Position numbers and translations under genes: made by a program. 64,000 bases of DNA from Singulisphaera sp. GP187 (GTDB taxonomy: Bacteria > Planctomycetota > Phycisphaerae > Phycisphaerales > SM1A02). Under the pieces are notes generated by a model. It was not told the DNA's origin. It made no database searches and saw nothing but the letters and a program-made list of their open reading frames with translations. The stretch is from NCBI GenBank assembly GCA_945869475.1, contig CAMBOV010000002.1, positions 141,498-205,497 on the forward strand, read 5' to 3'. Below are positions 43,088 to 52,334 of this stretch, piece by piece. Each line of letters opens with the position of its first letter. Position 1 is the first letter of the stretch.

Positions 43088-43606
43088 ATGCGGACTGCGT
43101 TGTGTTCTCTCGTTGCGATTGTGGTGATGTGCGGCGGTTGCGCTGCGACAATTCCGACACTGCTCGATGGCGGCATTGCGTACCCGTATGGACCCAAGGC
43201 CTTCAACATTCATCCGCTGAGTCGTCTCACAGGCGCACAACCCAGCGAACTCTCAACTCTCTGGCTCTGTGTCGAGTTCACCGATATCGACCATCAGACG
43301 ACGCGTGCGACGGGCACGGTCTTGGCGCGAATCAGAGTTCCAGGGCGACCCGAGATCGAGCAGTCGTTCGACCTCAACGACCTCACGTTGAACAACGAAC
43401 TCTGGGATCGCCCCACGCGCATGTACCAACTGCGATTTCAGATTGACCCACCGCTCGCGGATGCGCGGCGAGCCGCCGTCGCAGTTGAGGTGCGCTGGAC
43501 TCCCGTCAACGCGGCGCCGGCGGAGGAGCGGGGAGAGGTGCGGGCGCCGGAACCTCGCGCTTCGGTGCCGTCGGCGGGGCATACTTCTGATCGTATTTCG
43601 CCTTGA
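43088..43606 (+). CDS. Predicted lipoprotein, unknown function
   Basis: A 172-residue protein with a signal peptide and lipobox (VMCGGC, cysteine near 18). The mature part shows beta strands (LSTLWLCVEFTDIDHQT; ATGTVLARIRVPG). The last 35 residues are rich in Pro/Ala/Arg and lie antisense to the Pro/Ala-rich C-terminus of the amidohydrolase gene (101-bp overlap), so the tail may be a frame extension without function. Not recognised. Confidence 0.6.
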   Translation: MRTALCSLVAIVVMCGGCAATIPTLLDGGIAYPYGPKAFNIHPLSRLTGAQPSELSTLWLCVEFTDIDHQTTRATGTVLARIRVPGRPEIEQSFDLNDLTLNNELWDRPTRMYQLRFQIDPPLADARRAAVAVEVRWTPVNAAPAEERGEVRAPEPRASVPSAGHTSDRISP

Positions 43607-44876
43607 GTTCAGTCTGATGGCTTCGAAGTTCGATCGTGCGTCCGTCGATCCACGCACGCTGAACATTCGTCGTGACTTCAAGAGGATCCCCATCGAGTAA
43701 GAGCAGTGTGCCGCTTCGTCCCACTGCGATCGTTCCATAGCGCGCGTCGACTCCGGCGAGTTGCGCAGGCACACGTGTGATTGCGGCGATCGCCTCGTCG
43801 CGGGGCAATCCAAATGCAGCAGCCATTGCCGCATGGTGCACAAGATTGCGATCATTAGATGGCTCGTCGCCGGTCGCGATCGCGACCGTGATTCCTTTGG
43901 ATGCCAAGCGCGCGGGAAGGGTGTACGCACTGTCATAGTCGTCGTGGTCGAATCGCGGCAATCGCAAGACTCCTTGCACGATGACCGGCACCTTGTGTGT
44001 GCGAAGCAGGTCGGCGACCGCGGGTGCTCCATCACCACCCACGATGATTGGCTTCATCGCGCGCGCGATTGCCCACAAAACGGCCGACTCAATCTGGCCA
44101 CTGCTCGCCGCCTCGATGAACAGCGGTCGACTTCCGTCGAGCACATCACGAAGTCGATCGAAGCGCAGGTCGAGCGGCAGGGATGGGTCAGCTGTGCGCG
44201 CACGAACGTACGCCTGCGCAGCGTCGAAGAAGTCATCGAATGCACGAAGCGTGGTGCGTCGTTGTTTCTCTTGTTCATCGGCACTCTTCGAGGTGAACCA
44301 CCGAGGCGCAGGCTCGGTCGCGGGCCATCGAAGCACGGTGCCAGCGTCGGGCACGACGGCGAGTTCGTCGGTGGTCCATCCATCCAGTCGAATCAAACTC
44401 GCTTCGCCGCTGAGACTCCCACCCTGAGGAAAGACGATCGCCATCAGAACGCCCCCCATGCGCGCGACTGGAAGCAGATTGCTGTCAGGATTCACGGCGA
44501 GCCACGCCGAAGCCTCCGGATGAAAATCACCAAACTCAGCGCGGTCGTCCGTCGCGCGCACTTGAAGCGTCTCGACCAAACCAAGCGTCGTCGCTGCAGA
44601 GATGAAGCCAGGGGTGACGTGCATGCCACGCGCATCAATGCGCACAGCGTCTGCTGGTGGTGGCTCGCCGGTTGCGCCGCGGGCTTCTCCACTGCCGAGC
44701 GCGACAATCGTGCCCGCGTCGATGATGAGATATCCATCGGAGATCGTGGTCGCTCCAGCAACGGCGGTGTGAATGGTCGCGTGCTCGATGATGATTGGAC
44801 GGGTTTGCGGCGGCGCTGGAACAAGCGTGCTCTGCGCGATGACCGATGCAAGAACCGTGGTGAGAGTCAGAATCAT
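43506..44876 (-). CDS. Secreted amidohydrolase-like protein, metal site missing
   Basis: A 456-residue protein with a signal peptide and the amidohydrolase shape: an N-terminal beta-sandwich (GYLIIDAGTIVALGSG), ARGMHVTPGFISAATTLG where active enzymes have PGLIDxHxH, and a C-terminal GTIAVGRSGTLLLLDGDPLE. The HxH metal pair is absent, so it is probably inactive as a hydrolase or changed in function. The C-terminus is a Pro/Ala run. The ATG at 44876 overlaps the stop of the tandem amidohydrolase gene. Confidence 0.75.
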   Translation of the reverse strand: MILTLTTVLASVIAQSTLVPAPPQTRPIIIEHATIHTAVAGATTISDGYLIIDAGTIVALGSGEARGATGEPPPADAVRIDARGMHVTPGFISAATTLGLVETLQVRATDDRAEFGDFHPEASAWLAVNPDSNLLPVARMGGVLMAIVFPQGGSLSGEASLIRLDGWTTDELAVVPDAGTVLRWPATEPAPRWFTSKSADEQEKQRRTTLRAFDDFFDAAQAYVRARTADPSLPLDLRFDRLRDVLDGSRPLFIEAASSGQIESAVLWAIARAMKPIIVGGDGAPAVADLLRTHKVPVIVQGVLRLPRFDHDDYDSAYTLPARLASKGITVAIATGDEPSNDRNLVHHAAMAAAFGLPRDEAIAAITRVPAQLAGVDARYGTIAVGRSGTLLLLDGDPLEVTTNVQRAWIDGRTIELRSHQTELKAKYDQKYAPPTAPKREVPAPAPLPAPPPAPR

Positions 44877-47800
44877 CGTGCAACCTCCTCGCAACCGCAG
44901 ACGCCGGCGCGACTCAACGTCCGAAGATCAAGTCCACGCCGCCAGAGATCGAGATAGGCATCTTCGCGCGTGCTGAGCATGCGTTCTCGCAAGCGAGTTG
45001 GTGGTGGTATCGCAGGTTTTTCATCCTTTAGAGGCGCCGCACCATCGACAGGCTTTCCAACTTGCAACGCCGCAACGATCAGTTGCTGTCGCAGTAACTC
45101 GCGACCAGGCCGCGCAGCGAGGTCGTCCGCGCGATCAAAGCGCTTCGTGCCTTCAATCCACGTCTGCTCACAGAGACTGAGCGGACTCAGCGGATCGCCC
45201 GACCAGAGAACAAGGTCAGCATCCTTTCCGACCTCGATGCTGCCTGTGCGATTGCCAATGCCGAGTTGACGCGCGGGATTGATCGTGACGAATTCGAGCG
45301 CGCGCGCCGGCGAGAGATTTCCGTACTTCACAGCCTTCGCCGATTCTGTATTGAGATGGCGCGCGAGTTCGCTCGAATCAGAATTGAACGACATGAGCAC
45401 TCCCTGACCCTGCATCATCGCACCGGCCCACGGAATCGCATCCATCACTTCCATCTTGTACGCCCACCAATCACTGAAGCACGATCCACCAGCGCCGTGT
45501 CGCGCGATGGCGTCTGCGACCTTGTAGCCCTCGAGAATGTGCTGAAACGTTCCGATTCTGAAACCGAATTCGTCGGCGAGATGAATCAACATCAAGATTT
45601 CATCCTGTCGGTAGGAGTGACAGTGGATGATGCGCGTGCCATCGAGTATCTCAGCGAGTGTTTGCAATTCGAGATCGACGCGCGGTGCGGCCTCACTCGG
45701 CTGCGCACCGACACGCGCGGCGGCAGCGAGCGTCGCGTAAGCCCTGTGCGCGGCGGCATACTCACGCGCCGCGCGAAAACGGTCACGCATATACGCCTCG
45801 ACACCCATTCGCGTCTGTGGGTATCGACCCTTAGGGCGCACCACGTTCTCACCAAGCGCGAACTTGATTCCAGGAAGAGCTCCAGCGACAGGCCACTCTG
45901 CGACGGGTGATCCCCATTTCAATTTAACGACACTATTCTGACCACCGATTGGATTGGCGCTTCCATGCAGTTGGTTCGCGCAGGTGAGGCCGCCCGCGAG
46001 TTCGCGATACCACCCGACATCATCAGGATCGATCACATCATTGACGCGAACCTCAGCGGTGCACGCTTGGGTCCACTCGTTGACGTCACCATCGATGCCT
46101 GTGTGACTGTGGCAGTCGATGAGTCCAGGTGTGATGTGTCGACCAGCGCACTCGACGACGCGACCTCCAACGGGCGCAGCGAGGGCCTTTCCGATCTGCA
46201 CGATGAGACCATCTTTCACGAGCACATCGGTGTGCGGCCGAATGCCATCGGGCGAACTTGTCCAGAGTGTGGCGTCGCGAAAAAGCACATGTTCTTGCGC
46301 TGGAACAGCCGCGAGTCCAAAGTCGCCCACGGGCTGCGTGAGTGTTATTTTTGGACGCCCCTTCGTCGCATCTGCAACTTTCTTTGGCTCATCCGCTGGC
46401 GCGGCTGTCGCAACGAATTGCGAGGTGCTTCCGTCGGGCGAGAGCGCTTCGATGCGCAGTGCACCAAGATCGATGCGCATCGTGCAGCGGATGGGTCCAA
46501 CGAGCCCCAGCGCACCACCATCGACCAAGAATCCGCCGCGCAGTTTCTCGAGTGCGACCGATTCGGCGGAGACAGATTTCGTCGAGCCATCAGCATTTGT
46601 CAGGACGAACTCGACCGTGCTCTTCTTTGGAGCAATCACCATCACGCACGAGTGCTGATCGGCTCGAGCAATTGAAAAACGTCCAGAAACCTGAAACTCA
46701 CTCTCGAATGGAGTTTCGCCCGCGGTAGCAGTGTCGTAGGCGCGACCGGCGATCCACACCACGGTGATGCGCGAGTCTTTGGCGAAAAGTGGTCCCTCTG
46801 AAATCGTGAGGTTCGCCATGCGCCCAACCGCGATTGTGCCGAGTGTTTCGCTCATCCCCAGCAGTGCCGCAGGTGTGGTCGTGAGCGAGGCGAGCAATTG
46901 CGACTCGGTGAGTCCTGCATCGAGCGCCTCGCGAACTCGCGAAGGAAAATCACTTCGTTGGTCGAGTCGCGCGGTCGTGAGCGACGCAGAGGCGCCCGCA
47001 GCGATGAGACGACTCAGATTGGATGGCGCCGCCGCCCACGACATGAGTTGGCGAAGGGACGCACTCTCGGCGAGTCGCGCGGTCGAGAGATTCGCCGTGG
47101 TTGGGTAGTCGAGTGGAACGATGATCGGCAGGCGAAGCGCGGCGATCTCGCTGAGATGTTGAAACTCTTTGCCACTTCCAAGGATCGATGCATTCAATCC
47201 AAACTCTTTCGCGAGGGCACCGCTTCGCAGTGCGTCGAGTGGCGATGAGGCATCAAAGAGTACGCGTTCGCGTCCGGTGAGAGCTGCCGTGAGCGCGTCG
47301 AGCGCTGGAGCTGCACGTGGCGGATCGTTGCCGACGGGATGCACGTTCCACACAGCGATCGAATCGGCGCGCCACGTCGCATCGTGCAACGTCTGACGCA
47401 GGAGTGCGACCGCTCCCATGATTGAGTTTGGATAGGCGACGACGCGGGCGCCATCTTCATCATCGTCGTTGCGTTGAAAGTCACGAGCCCGTCGACCAAA
47501 GGCAACGAACTGTCCCGCGCTGCCCGGAAGTTTCTGCACGCCGTGCGGTGGGTCACCGAGCAACTGCACCGAACCACGACCGCGAAAGATGCCAGCGTCG
47601 GGATAGGTCGCAGCGACGGTGAAACCGAGTTGGCGCAATTCGCCCCGCACTGCACTCGAAATCGATGCGAGATCGTCGGCAGAAACCTGCGGGGTGACAT
47701 AGGCATTCCAGTGCGCTCCAGCCTCAGTCGATGCTCGATGAGCGTGCGCCGCAGAGTTGAGCAGCAGCGCTGGTTCGATGAATCCAGCCATGACTCGCTT

Positions 47801-48094
47801 GCCACGTCCATCGTGAATGGTGGCGCCAGTGGGAATGACGATCTGCCCAGTGGGACCGACTGCTTCGATCCATCCATCGCGCATCAGAATTGTGGCGTCT
47901 TCGATCTCAACGCCAGGCGAGGTCACCACCGTTGCATGTTGGATCGCATCCCAGCGAACATCCGATGGCAGCATGCCATTGACGGGAGGGGACTGCGCAC
48001 CGGTTGTGGCAGTCGAGGTCGCCAGAGCAATCAGAGAGAGGACGGCGTGAAGTGTTCTTGGTCGCACAGAAGGAGTGTAGAAGCACCCACCCAT
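44873..48094 (-). CDS. Secreted tandem amidohydrolase (degenerate plus intact half)
   Basis: A 1073-residue protein with two amidohydrolase units. The first (about 40-470) has RVMAGFIEPALLLNSAAHAH instead of the metal site and ends GTIAVGRMANLTISEGPLF. The second (about 610-1000) has an intact HITPGLIDCHSHTGIDG metal motif, HCHSYRQDEI, SFNSDSSELARHLN, and ends GSIEVGKDADLVLWSGDPLS. The second half should hydrolyse a C-N bond, perhaps a dipeptide or imidazolone-like ring. I chose the ATG at 48094 before a signal peptide; GGAGG lies directly against it, so the start is uncertain. Confidence 0.82.
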   Translation of the reverse strand: MGGCFYTPSVRPRTLHAVLSLIALATSTATTGAQSPPVNGMLPSDVRWDAIQHATVVTSPGVEIEDATILMRDGWIEAVGPTGQIVIPTGATIHDGRGKRVMAGFIEPALLLNSAAHAHRASTEAGAHWNAYVTPQVSADDLASISSAVRGELRQLGFTVAATYPDAGIFRGRGSVQLLGDPPHGVQKLPGSAGQFVAFGRRARDFQRNDDDEDGARVVAYPNSIMGAVALLRQTLHDATWRADSIAVWNVHPVGNDPPRAAPALDALTAALTGRERVLFDASSPLDALRSGALAKEFGLNASILGSGKEFQHLSEIAALRLPIIVPLDYPTTANLSTARLAESASLRQLMSWAAAPSNLSRLIAAGASASLTTARLDQRSDFPSRVREALDAGLTESQLLASLTTTPAALLGMSETLGTIAVGRMANLTISEGPLFAKDSRITVVWIAGRAYDTATAGETPFESEFQVSGRFSIARADQHSCVMVIAPKKSTVEFVLTNADGSTKSVSAESVALEKLRGGFLVDGGALGLVGPIRCTMRIDLGALRIEALSPDGSTSQFVATAAPADEPKKVADATKGRPKITLTQPVGDFGLAAVPAQEHVLFRDATLWTSSPDGIRPHTDVLVKDGLIVQIGKALAAPVGGRVVECAGRHITPGLIDCHSHTGIDGDVNEWTQACTAEVRVNDVIDPDDVGWYRELAGGLTCANQLHGSANPIGGQNSVVKLKWGSPVAEWPVAGALPGIKFALGENVVRPKGRYPQTRMGVEAYMRDRFRAAREYAAAHRAYATLAAAARVGAQPSEAAPRVDLELQTLAEILDGTRIIHCHSYRQDEILMLIHLADEFGFRIGTFQHILEGYKVADAIARHGAGGSCFSDWWAYKMEVMDAIPWAGAMMQGQGVLMSFNSDSSELARHLNTESAKAVKYGNLSPARALEFVTINPARQLGIGNRTGSIEVGKDADLVLWSGDPLSPLSLCEQTWIEGTKRFDRADDLAARPGRELLRQQLIVAALQVGKPVDGAAPLKDEKPAIPPPTRLRERMLSTREDAYLDLWRRGLDLRTLSRAGVCGCEEVAR

Positions 48095-48113
48095 CCTCCG
48101 CGCGATCCGACAA

Positions 48114-48392
48114 TCAGGCAGACTGCTGGCGAAGCTCTTCAACCATTCGGTCGATCGCTGCGGAGAGTCGCTCCTCAGTATCAAACGTGCCATCGGCAAT
48201 CATGCTCTTGATCTTGGCAATGCGATCGGCGCGCACTTCAGGCAGTGAGCGAAGATGCGAAAGGTGCCGCGCATGTTCGTCCCTGTGGTCATCCCCGTGA
48301 TCGTCGCCATCGCTGATGCGCGTGCGCACATTCGAGCAAGCATCGACCGTGACAACCGTTACTGGGATCGTGATATTCGTAACTTCAAGCAT
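48114..48392 (-). CDS. FlgM-like small protein with His/Asp-rich linker
   Basis: A 92-residue protein. The C-terminal half (RADRIAKIKSMIADGTFDTE then RLSAAIDRMVEEL) matches the C-terminal helices of the anti-sigma-28 factor FlgM. The centre is rich in His and Asp (DGDDHGDDHRDEHARHLSH), which could bind metal. No flagellar gene is in the window. AGGAG lies 8 nt before the ATG. It precedes the tandem amidohydrolase gene by 19 bp. Confidence 0.6.
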   Translation of the reverse strand: MLEVTNITIPVTVVTVDACSNVRTRISDGDDHGDDHRDEHARHLSHLRSLPEVRADRIAKIKSMIADGTFDTEERLSAAIDRMVEELRQQSA

Positions 48393-48566
48393 TGATGCAA
48401 CTCCTAGGGCCGCTGCTTCAGATCCATCTTCAGCACAGGCCCGACGTCGATTTGTGACATCCTTGTATTGAGCCCAAACGTGGACTCAAGGTACCTATCG
48501 TCGCATTGAATCCCAAGTCTTCAACAATTCAAATCGGGATCCGCACGCGAGTTATGATCCCTAACG
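48393..48566 (+). promoter_or_regulatory. Divergent spacer with TATGAT box of gene 48567
   Basis: TATGAT (48553-48558) ends 8 nt before the ATG at 48567, a predicted leaderless promoter. An imperfect inverted repeat TTGAGCCC/GGACTCAA (48468-48489) lies upstream and could be an operator. Nothing else is clear. Confidence 0.4.
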
Positions 48567-49616
48567 ATGTTCGGATGGCGCCTCCAATTGGTTGCAACTC
48601 TTTCCTGTGCGGTGGCGGCACTCGGCGCGCTGTCGTGCAGCCCGAACCCCCAAGATTCAAAGAAAAACGGAGTTTCCAAAGCGCCGAGCGACCCAGATGC
48701 CCTCTTTGCGGACGACTCGCCTGACGACGAGGCAGGTGCAACTGCAAAGGTCCCCGCCACCAAGAAAGTGATCGGTCCGGTCGCCAAGAAAAAATCTCCA
48801 ACCTGGTCAGTTCCTGGGGCGCCCCAGACTCAACCACAAGAGCAGACGCCGGCAGAGGCAGTTGCGCCAGAGAGTGAGCCGATCGCGACGAACGAGCCAG
48901 TGGCGAAGGCGAAAGAGAACGACGCTGCAACAGCCGATCGCCGGTGGAGCATCGTCTTATTGAGTTTCACCGGAGAAGACAACGCGCAACTCGCATCGGC
49001 CGCGTGCATCAACGTGCGAGGGAGGTATCCAAAGCTTGCCAAGGCATTCGTGCGAGAGAGATCGAGTGGATCGGTTGTCGTGATCGGTCGGTTCAGCGGA
49101 CCGAGCGATCCAGCAGTGAAGCCGATGCTCAATGAACTCCAAGCGATGGTCGATGGACAAGTGCGCCCATTCGCTCGAGCGATGCTCACTCGACTCGAGA
49201 CATCAAGCGAAAGCGCGATGGGAGCGTTCGATCTGCGGCGAGCCCGACAGGCGAATCCAAACGCACGCGCCCTCTATTCAGTTGAGGTCGCCGTGTGGAG
49301 CGACTTTGGTTCGAAGGAGATTTCGCTCGAGCAGATTCGTAAGAATGCAGAAATGCATGCGAAGCAGTTGCGCGCACAAGGGCTCGCGGCGTTCTACCAC
49401 CACGACGATGATCGCCGGATGAGCATCGTGACCATCGGCCTCTTTGGTCCAGACGCGTACAACGCGCAGACGATGCTCTACTCGAGCGAAGTGGATGCGA
49501 TCAAGAAAAAGTTTCCAAAGCTCTTGGTCAACGGAGAAGAACTTCGCCGGCCGATCCGCAAGGGATCGCAAGAGACTGTGGCCGACGCAAGTTTGTTGAT
49601 CGAGGTGCCACAGTGA
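48567..49616 (+). CDS. Lipoprotein with two SPOR-like repeats
   Basis: A 349-residue protein with a lipobox (LGALSC), a long acidic/Ala/Pro linker (about 25-125), and two similar alpha/beta units: RRWSIVLLSFTGEDNAQLAS near 126 and ALYSVEVAVWSDFGSKEISL near 235. Each is followed by a helix and VVVIGRFSG or MSIVTIGLFG. This is the SPOR-type fold, which binds peptidoglycan; the assignment is by pattern only. The next gene, holB, starts on the stop codon. Confidence 0.65.
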   Translation: MFGWRLQLVATLSCAVAALGALSCSPNPQDSKKNGVSKAPSDPDALFADDSPDDEAGATAKVPATKKVIGPVAKKKSPTWSVPGAPQTQPQEQTPAEAVAPESEPIATNEPVAKAKENDAATADRRWSIVLLSFTGEDNAQLASAACINVRGRYPKLAKAFVRERSSGSVVVIGRFSGPSDPAVKPMLNELQAMVDGQVRPFARAMLTRLETSSESAMGAFDLRRARQANPNARALYSVEVAVWSDFGSKEISLEQIRKNAEMHAKQLRAQGLAAFYHHDDDRRMSIVTIGLFGPDAYNAQTMLYSSEVDAIKKKFPKLLVNGEELRRPIRKGSQETVADASLLIEVPQ

Positions 49617-50812
49617 AGCCGTCGAGTGCACCCCGAACGGCAAAGGCGCCTCGCGTTTCGCGTGTCGACGCGCCGCTGCAAGCTGCGGGCGATGCGTATG
49701 TCGCGCAGTTGGCGCGGTCCGCGCTCGATGGCGAGTTGCTCGGGCAAGAGCGCGCGCTGCAGCGGCTGGGCACCGCCTTGGGGTCGGGGCATTTTCCGCA
49801 CGCGTGGATCTTTCACGGTCCCACTGGCACTGGCAAGTGCACCACCGCCGTTCGCGTCGCAGCGCTCGTCGTTGATCCACTCTCAAAAGACGCAGAGCGA
49901 TTTGCCTGCACTCCGCGCATGGATTCGCACAGTGCACAACTCTTGCGTGCTGGAACCCATCCCGATGTTCGAGTGATCCGCGCCGAGTTGGCATCGTCGA
50001 GTGCCGACCGCGAACTTCGCGATCGCAAACAACTCAACATTCCTGTGGGACTGCTGCGCGAGCACATGATCGGTGGGCTCGATAGTGGTGGCGGGCGACT
50101 CGATGCTCCGGTCTATCGATCGAGTGCGCTGGGCGCCGGGAAAGTTTTCATCATCGATGGCGCTGATCGTCTCGAGACCGATGGTCAAAACGTGCTCCTC
50201 AAGACGCTCGAAGAACCACCGCCTGGCACGATCATCATCCTTGTGACAAAAAGTTTGGATCGCTTGTTGCCGACCATTCGCAGCCGCTGCCAATCGGTCG
50301 GTTTCGTTCCACTCTCAGCAGAATTGATGGGACGGTGGCTCGACAAGAATCTTGGCGAGGTGACGGGAGCGACTCGTCAGTTCGTAGAGTTGTTTGCCGC
50401 AGGATCGCCCGGCGCAGCGGTAACCGCCGTTGAACTTGGATTGCAAGCGTGGCACAGCGAACTCGTGCCGATGATCGATCGACTTGCGAAGGGCGAGTGC
50501 CCACTCGAGATGTCACAGCGGATGGATGAACTTGCCTCTGACGTTGCCGACGCCGCGATCAAACGCAACGAGAACGCGAGCAAAGAAGCGGCGAATCGAG
50601 GCGCGATGGGGGTGCTCTTCGCAGTCATCGCAAGCGAAGTCGGACGGCGCCTGCATGCGAGCACACACGACCCTCGCGCACTCGCGTATTGGTCGCGAGT
50701 TCCAGGTGTCATCGCCGCCACCGAGAGCAATCTTCGAGCGAACGTCAACCAGAAACTCGCACTCGCAGACTTCGTCGCACAGTGGTCGCTGCTCGCGGGC
50801 AAAGAGACGTGA
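49613..50812 (+). CDS. holB: DNA polymerase III delta' subunit
   Basis: A 399-residue clamp-loader subunit. The AAA+ part shows LGQERALQRLGTAL, a Walker A-like GPTGTGKCTT, VFIIDGADRLETDGQNVLLKTLEEPPPGT and the sensor PTIRSRCQSVGF. The four-cysteine zinc module normally located before AGTHPD is reduced to one cysteine (FACTPRMDSHSAQLLRAGTHPD), so zinc is probably not bound. The GTG at 49613 overlaps the preceding stop. First 25 residues are basic and variable. It is followed by CYTH, atpC and scpB. Confidence 0.88.
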   Translation: MKPSSAPRTAKAPRVSRVDAPLQAAGDAYVAQLARSALDGELLGQERALQRLGTALGSGHFPHAWIFHGPTGTGKCTTAVRVAALVVDPLSKDAERFACTPRMDSHSAQLLRAGTHPDVRVIRAELASSSADRELRDRKQLNIPVGLLREHMIGGLDSGGGRLDAPVYRSSALGAGKVFIIDGADRLETDGQNVLLKTLEEPPPGTIIILVTKSLDRLLPTIRSRCQSVGFVPLSAELMGRWLDKNLGEVTGATRQFVELFAAGSPGAAVTAVELGLQAWHSELVPMIDRLAKGECPLEMSQRMDELASDVADAAIKRNENASKEAANRGAMGVLFAVIASEVGRRLHASTHDPRALAYWSRVPGVIAATESNLRANVNQKLALADFVAQWSLLAGKET

Positions 50813-51309
50813 AGGACGCACTCGAGATCGAACGCGTTTGGTTATTGAGTGGACTACCGCCACTTCCTGCACATCACACCACGTGGCAACTCGAGCAGGG
50901 ATATCTCGTCGCAGAGGATGGCCGTGCCGAGGGTCGTGTGCGCGCAACGACGCTGCCGAGCGGAGTGCGCGAGTTTCACTTCAACATAAAGAGCGGCACG
51001 GGACTCATCCGCCACGAACGTGAAGAGACGATCGACCTGCTGGCTTTCGAGTCAGCGTGGAAGCGAACGCTCGGACGGCGCCTGCGAAAGTTGCGACACC
51101 GTGTGTGCGAAGGAGAACTGACCTTCGAGGTCGACGAGTTTCTCGACCTCTCGCTCGTGCTTGTTGAGGTCGAACTGCCGCGTGCTGACACTCTTGTTCA
51201 CTTGCCAGAATGGCTCACTGGATTGGTGATTCGAGAGGTCACCAACGAGAGTGGGTATCGAAACTTCAATCTCGCGGTTCACGGCGCACCCGCGCCGCGG
51301 GGCGGTTAG
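50809..51309 (+). CDS. CYTH-domain protein (triphosphate tunnel enzyme-like)
   Basis: A 166-residue protein starting ALEIERVWLLSGLP, a form of the ExExK signature of CYTH proteins. It has the expected alternation of charged strands: AEGRVRATTLPSGVREFHFNIKSG, RHEREETIDLLAFE, LRKLRHRVCEGELTFEVDEF and LVLVEVELP. CYTH enzymes act on triphosphate compounds (inorganic triphosphate, adenylate cyclase class IV). The first motif is altered (IERVW for IERKF), so activity is uncertain. The GTG at 50809 overlaps the holB stop. Confidence 0.8.
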   Translation: MKDALEIERVWLLSGLPPLPAHHTTWQLEQGYLVAEDGRAEGRVRATTLPSGVREFHFNIKSGTGLIRHEREETIDLLAFESAWKRTLGRRLRKLRHRVCEGELTFEVDEFLDLSLVLVEVELPRADTLVHLPEWLTGLVIREVTNESGYRNFNLAVHGAPAPRGG

Positions 51310-51330
51310 TATCGGGATTGGATTATTGCC

Positions 51331-51744
51331 ATGACTACTTTTCACTGCAGAATCGTGACCCCAGCTGACTCGGTGCTTGACACCGAAGTCACCTACGTCA
51401 GCTTTCAATCGTTCGATGGTCAGCAGGGTGTGATGCGTGGCGCATCACCTTTTCTTGCCAAACTCGGCGGTGGAGTCTGTCGCGTTGACACCACCACAGG
51501 CACGACTCAGTACGTGCTCAATGGCGGATTCGCGCAGATGAATCACAACACACTCATCCTCTTGGCGGACGGCGCCGAACTTGCGTCGTCGATCGATCCA
51601 GAGAATGCGCTGAAGCAAGTTGCAACGGCAGATGCGAAGGTGCATGCGGTGAGCGACACGCCACTCACCCTCGCACAGCGCGAAGCGATCGAGAATGAGC
51701 AGTCGCTCGCACGCGCCCGTCTCGCGGCATCACGGCGTCGCTAA
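51331..51744 (+). CDS. atpC: ATP synthase epsilon subunit
   Basis: A 137-residue F1 epsilon subunit. The N-terminal beta-sandwich shows FHCRIVTPADSVLDTEVTYV, GVMRGASPFLAKLGGGVCRV (the SPF variant of the HAP motif) and YVLNGGFAQMNHNTLILLAD; a short helical C-terminus follows. It couples rotation of F0 to F1 and restrains ATP hydrolysis. No other ATP synthase gene is present within 50 kb upstream or 12 kb downstream, so epsilon is separated from the rest of the operon. Lies between CYTH and scpB, 2 bp from scpB. Confidence 0.88.
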   Translation: MTTFHCRIVTPADSVLDTEVTYVSFQSFDGQQGVMRGASPFLAKLGGGVCRVDTTTGTTQYVLNGGFAQMNHNTLILLADGAELASSIDPENALKQVATADAKVHAVSDTPLTLAQREAIENEQSLARARLAASRRR

Positions 51745-51746
51745 TC

Positions 51747-52319
51747 ATGTCAGCACTACCAACCACGGACGTTGAGGAGATTCCTTGCGCCGATCAGCCG
51801 CTTGCGCGACGCGTCGAAGCACTGCTGTTCGCTGCAGACCGTCCACTCTCTGATGGGCGGATTGTCGAATTGCTCGGATTCGCTGGAAAGGCCAAGGCTG
51901 CGGCGCAGATTCGCGATGCGGTCGAAGAACTCAACGCTGCGTACCTCGCATCAGGATGCGCGTTCAAGATTGAACAGGTCGCAGGTGGACGCCAAGTGCT
52001 CACGCTCGCAACCTTCGCCCCAGTGGTCGCGCGACTTCGCGGCGAAAAACAGCAGACACGTTTGACGCAGCCAGCGATCGAAACGCTCGCAGTCGTTGCC
52101 TATCGCCAACCCATCCAACGCGCAGAGGTCGAAGCGATTCGCGGAGTCGCGTGCGGAGAAGTCTTGCGTGGATTGCTTGAACGGAGACTCGTGCGCATCG
52201 TTGGGCGCGCAGAAGAACTGGGTCGTCCAATGCTCTATGGCACGACGAGTGAGTTTCTCAAAGTCTTCGGGCTTGCGGGACTCGGCGATCTTCCGCAGTC
52301 GAGAGAACTGCGAGTCTGA
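51747..52319 (+). CDS. scpB: Segregation and condensation protein B
   Basis: A 190-residue winged-helix protein that forms the SMC-ScpAB condensin. The signature is intact: ARRVEALLFAADRPLSDGRI at the start, then TQPAIETLAVVAYRQPIQRAEVEAIRGV and a C-terminal GRPMLYGTTSEFLKVFGLAGL. Its length is normal. scpA is not visible. Ends 15 bp before the convergent PEP-CTERM gene. Confidence 0.93.
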   Translation: MSALPTTDVEEIPCADQPLARRVEALLFAADRPLSDGRIVELLGFAGKAKAAAQIRDAVEELNAAYLASGCAFKIEQVAGGRQVLTLATFAPVVARLRGEKQQTRLTQPAIETLAVVAYRQPIQRAEVEAIRGVACGEVLRGLLERRLVRIVGRAEELGRPMLYGTTSEFLKVFGLAGLGDLPQSRELRV

Positions 52320-52334
52320 TCGCCCGCGGGGGTT

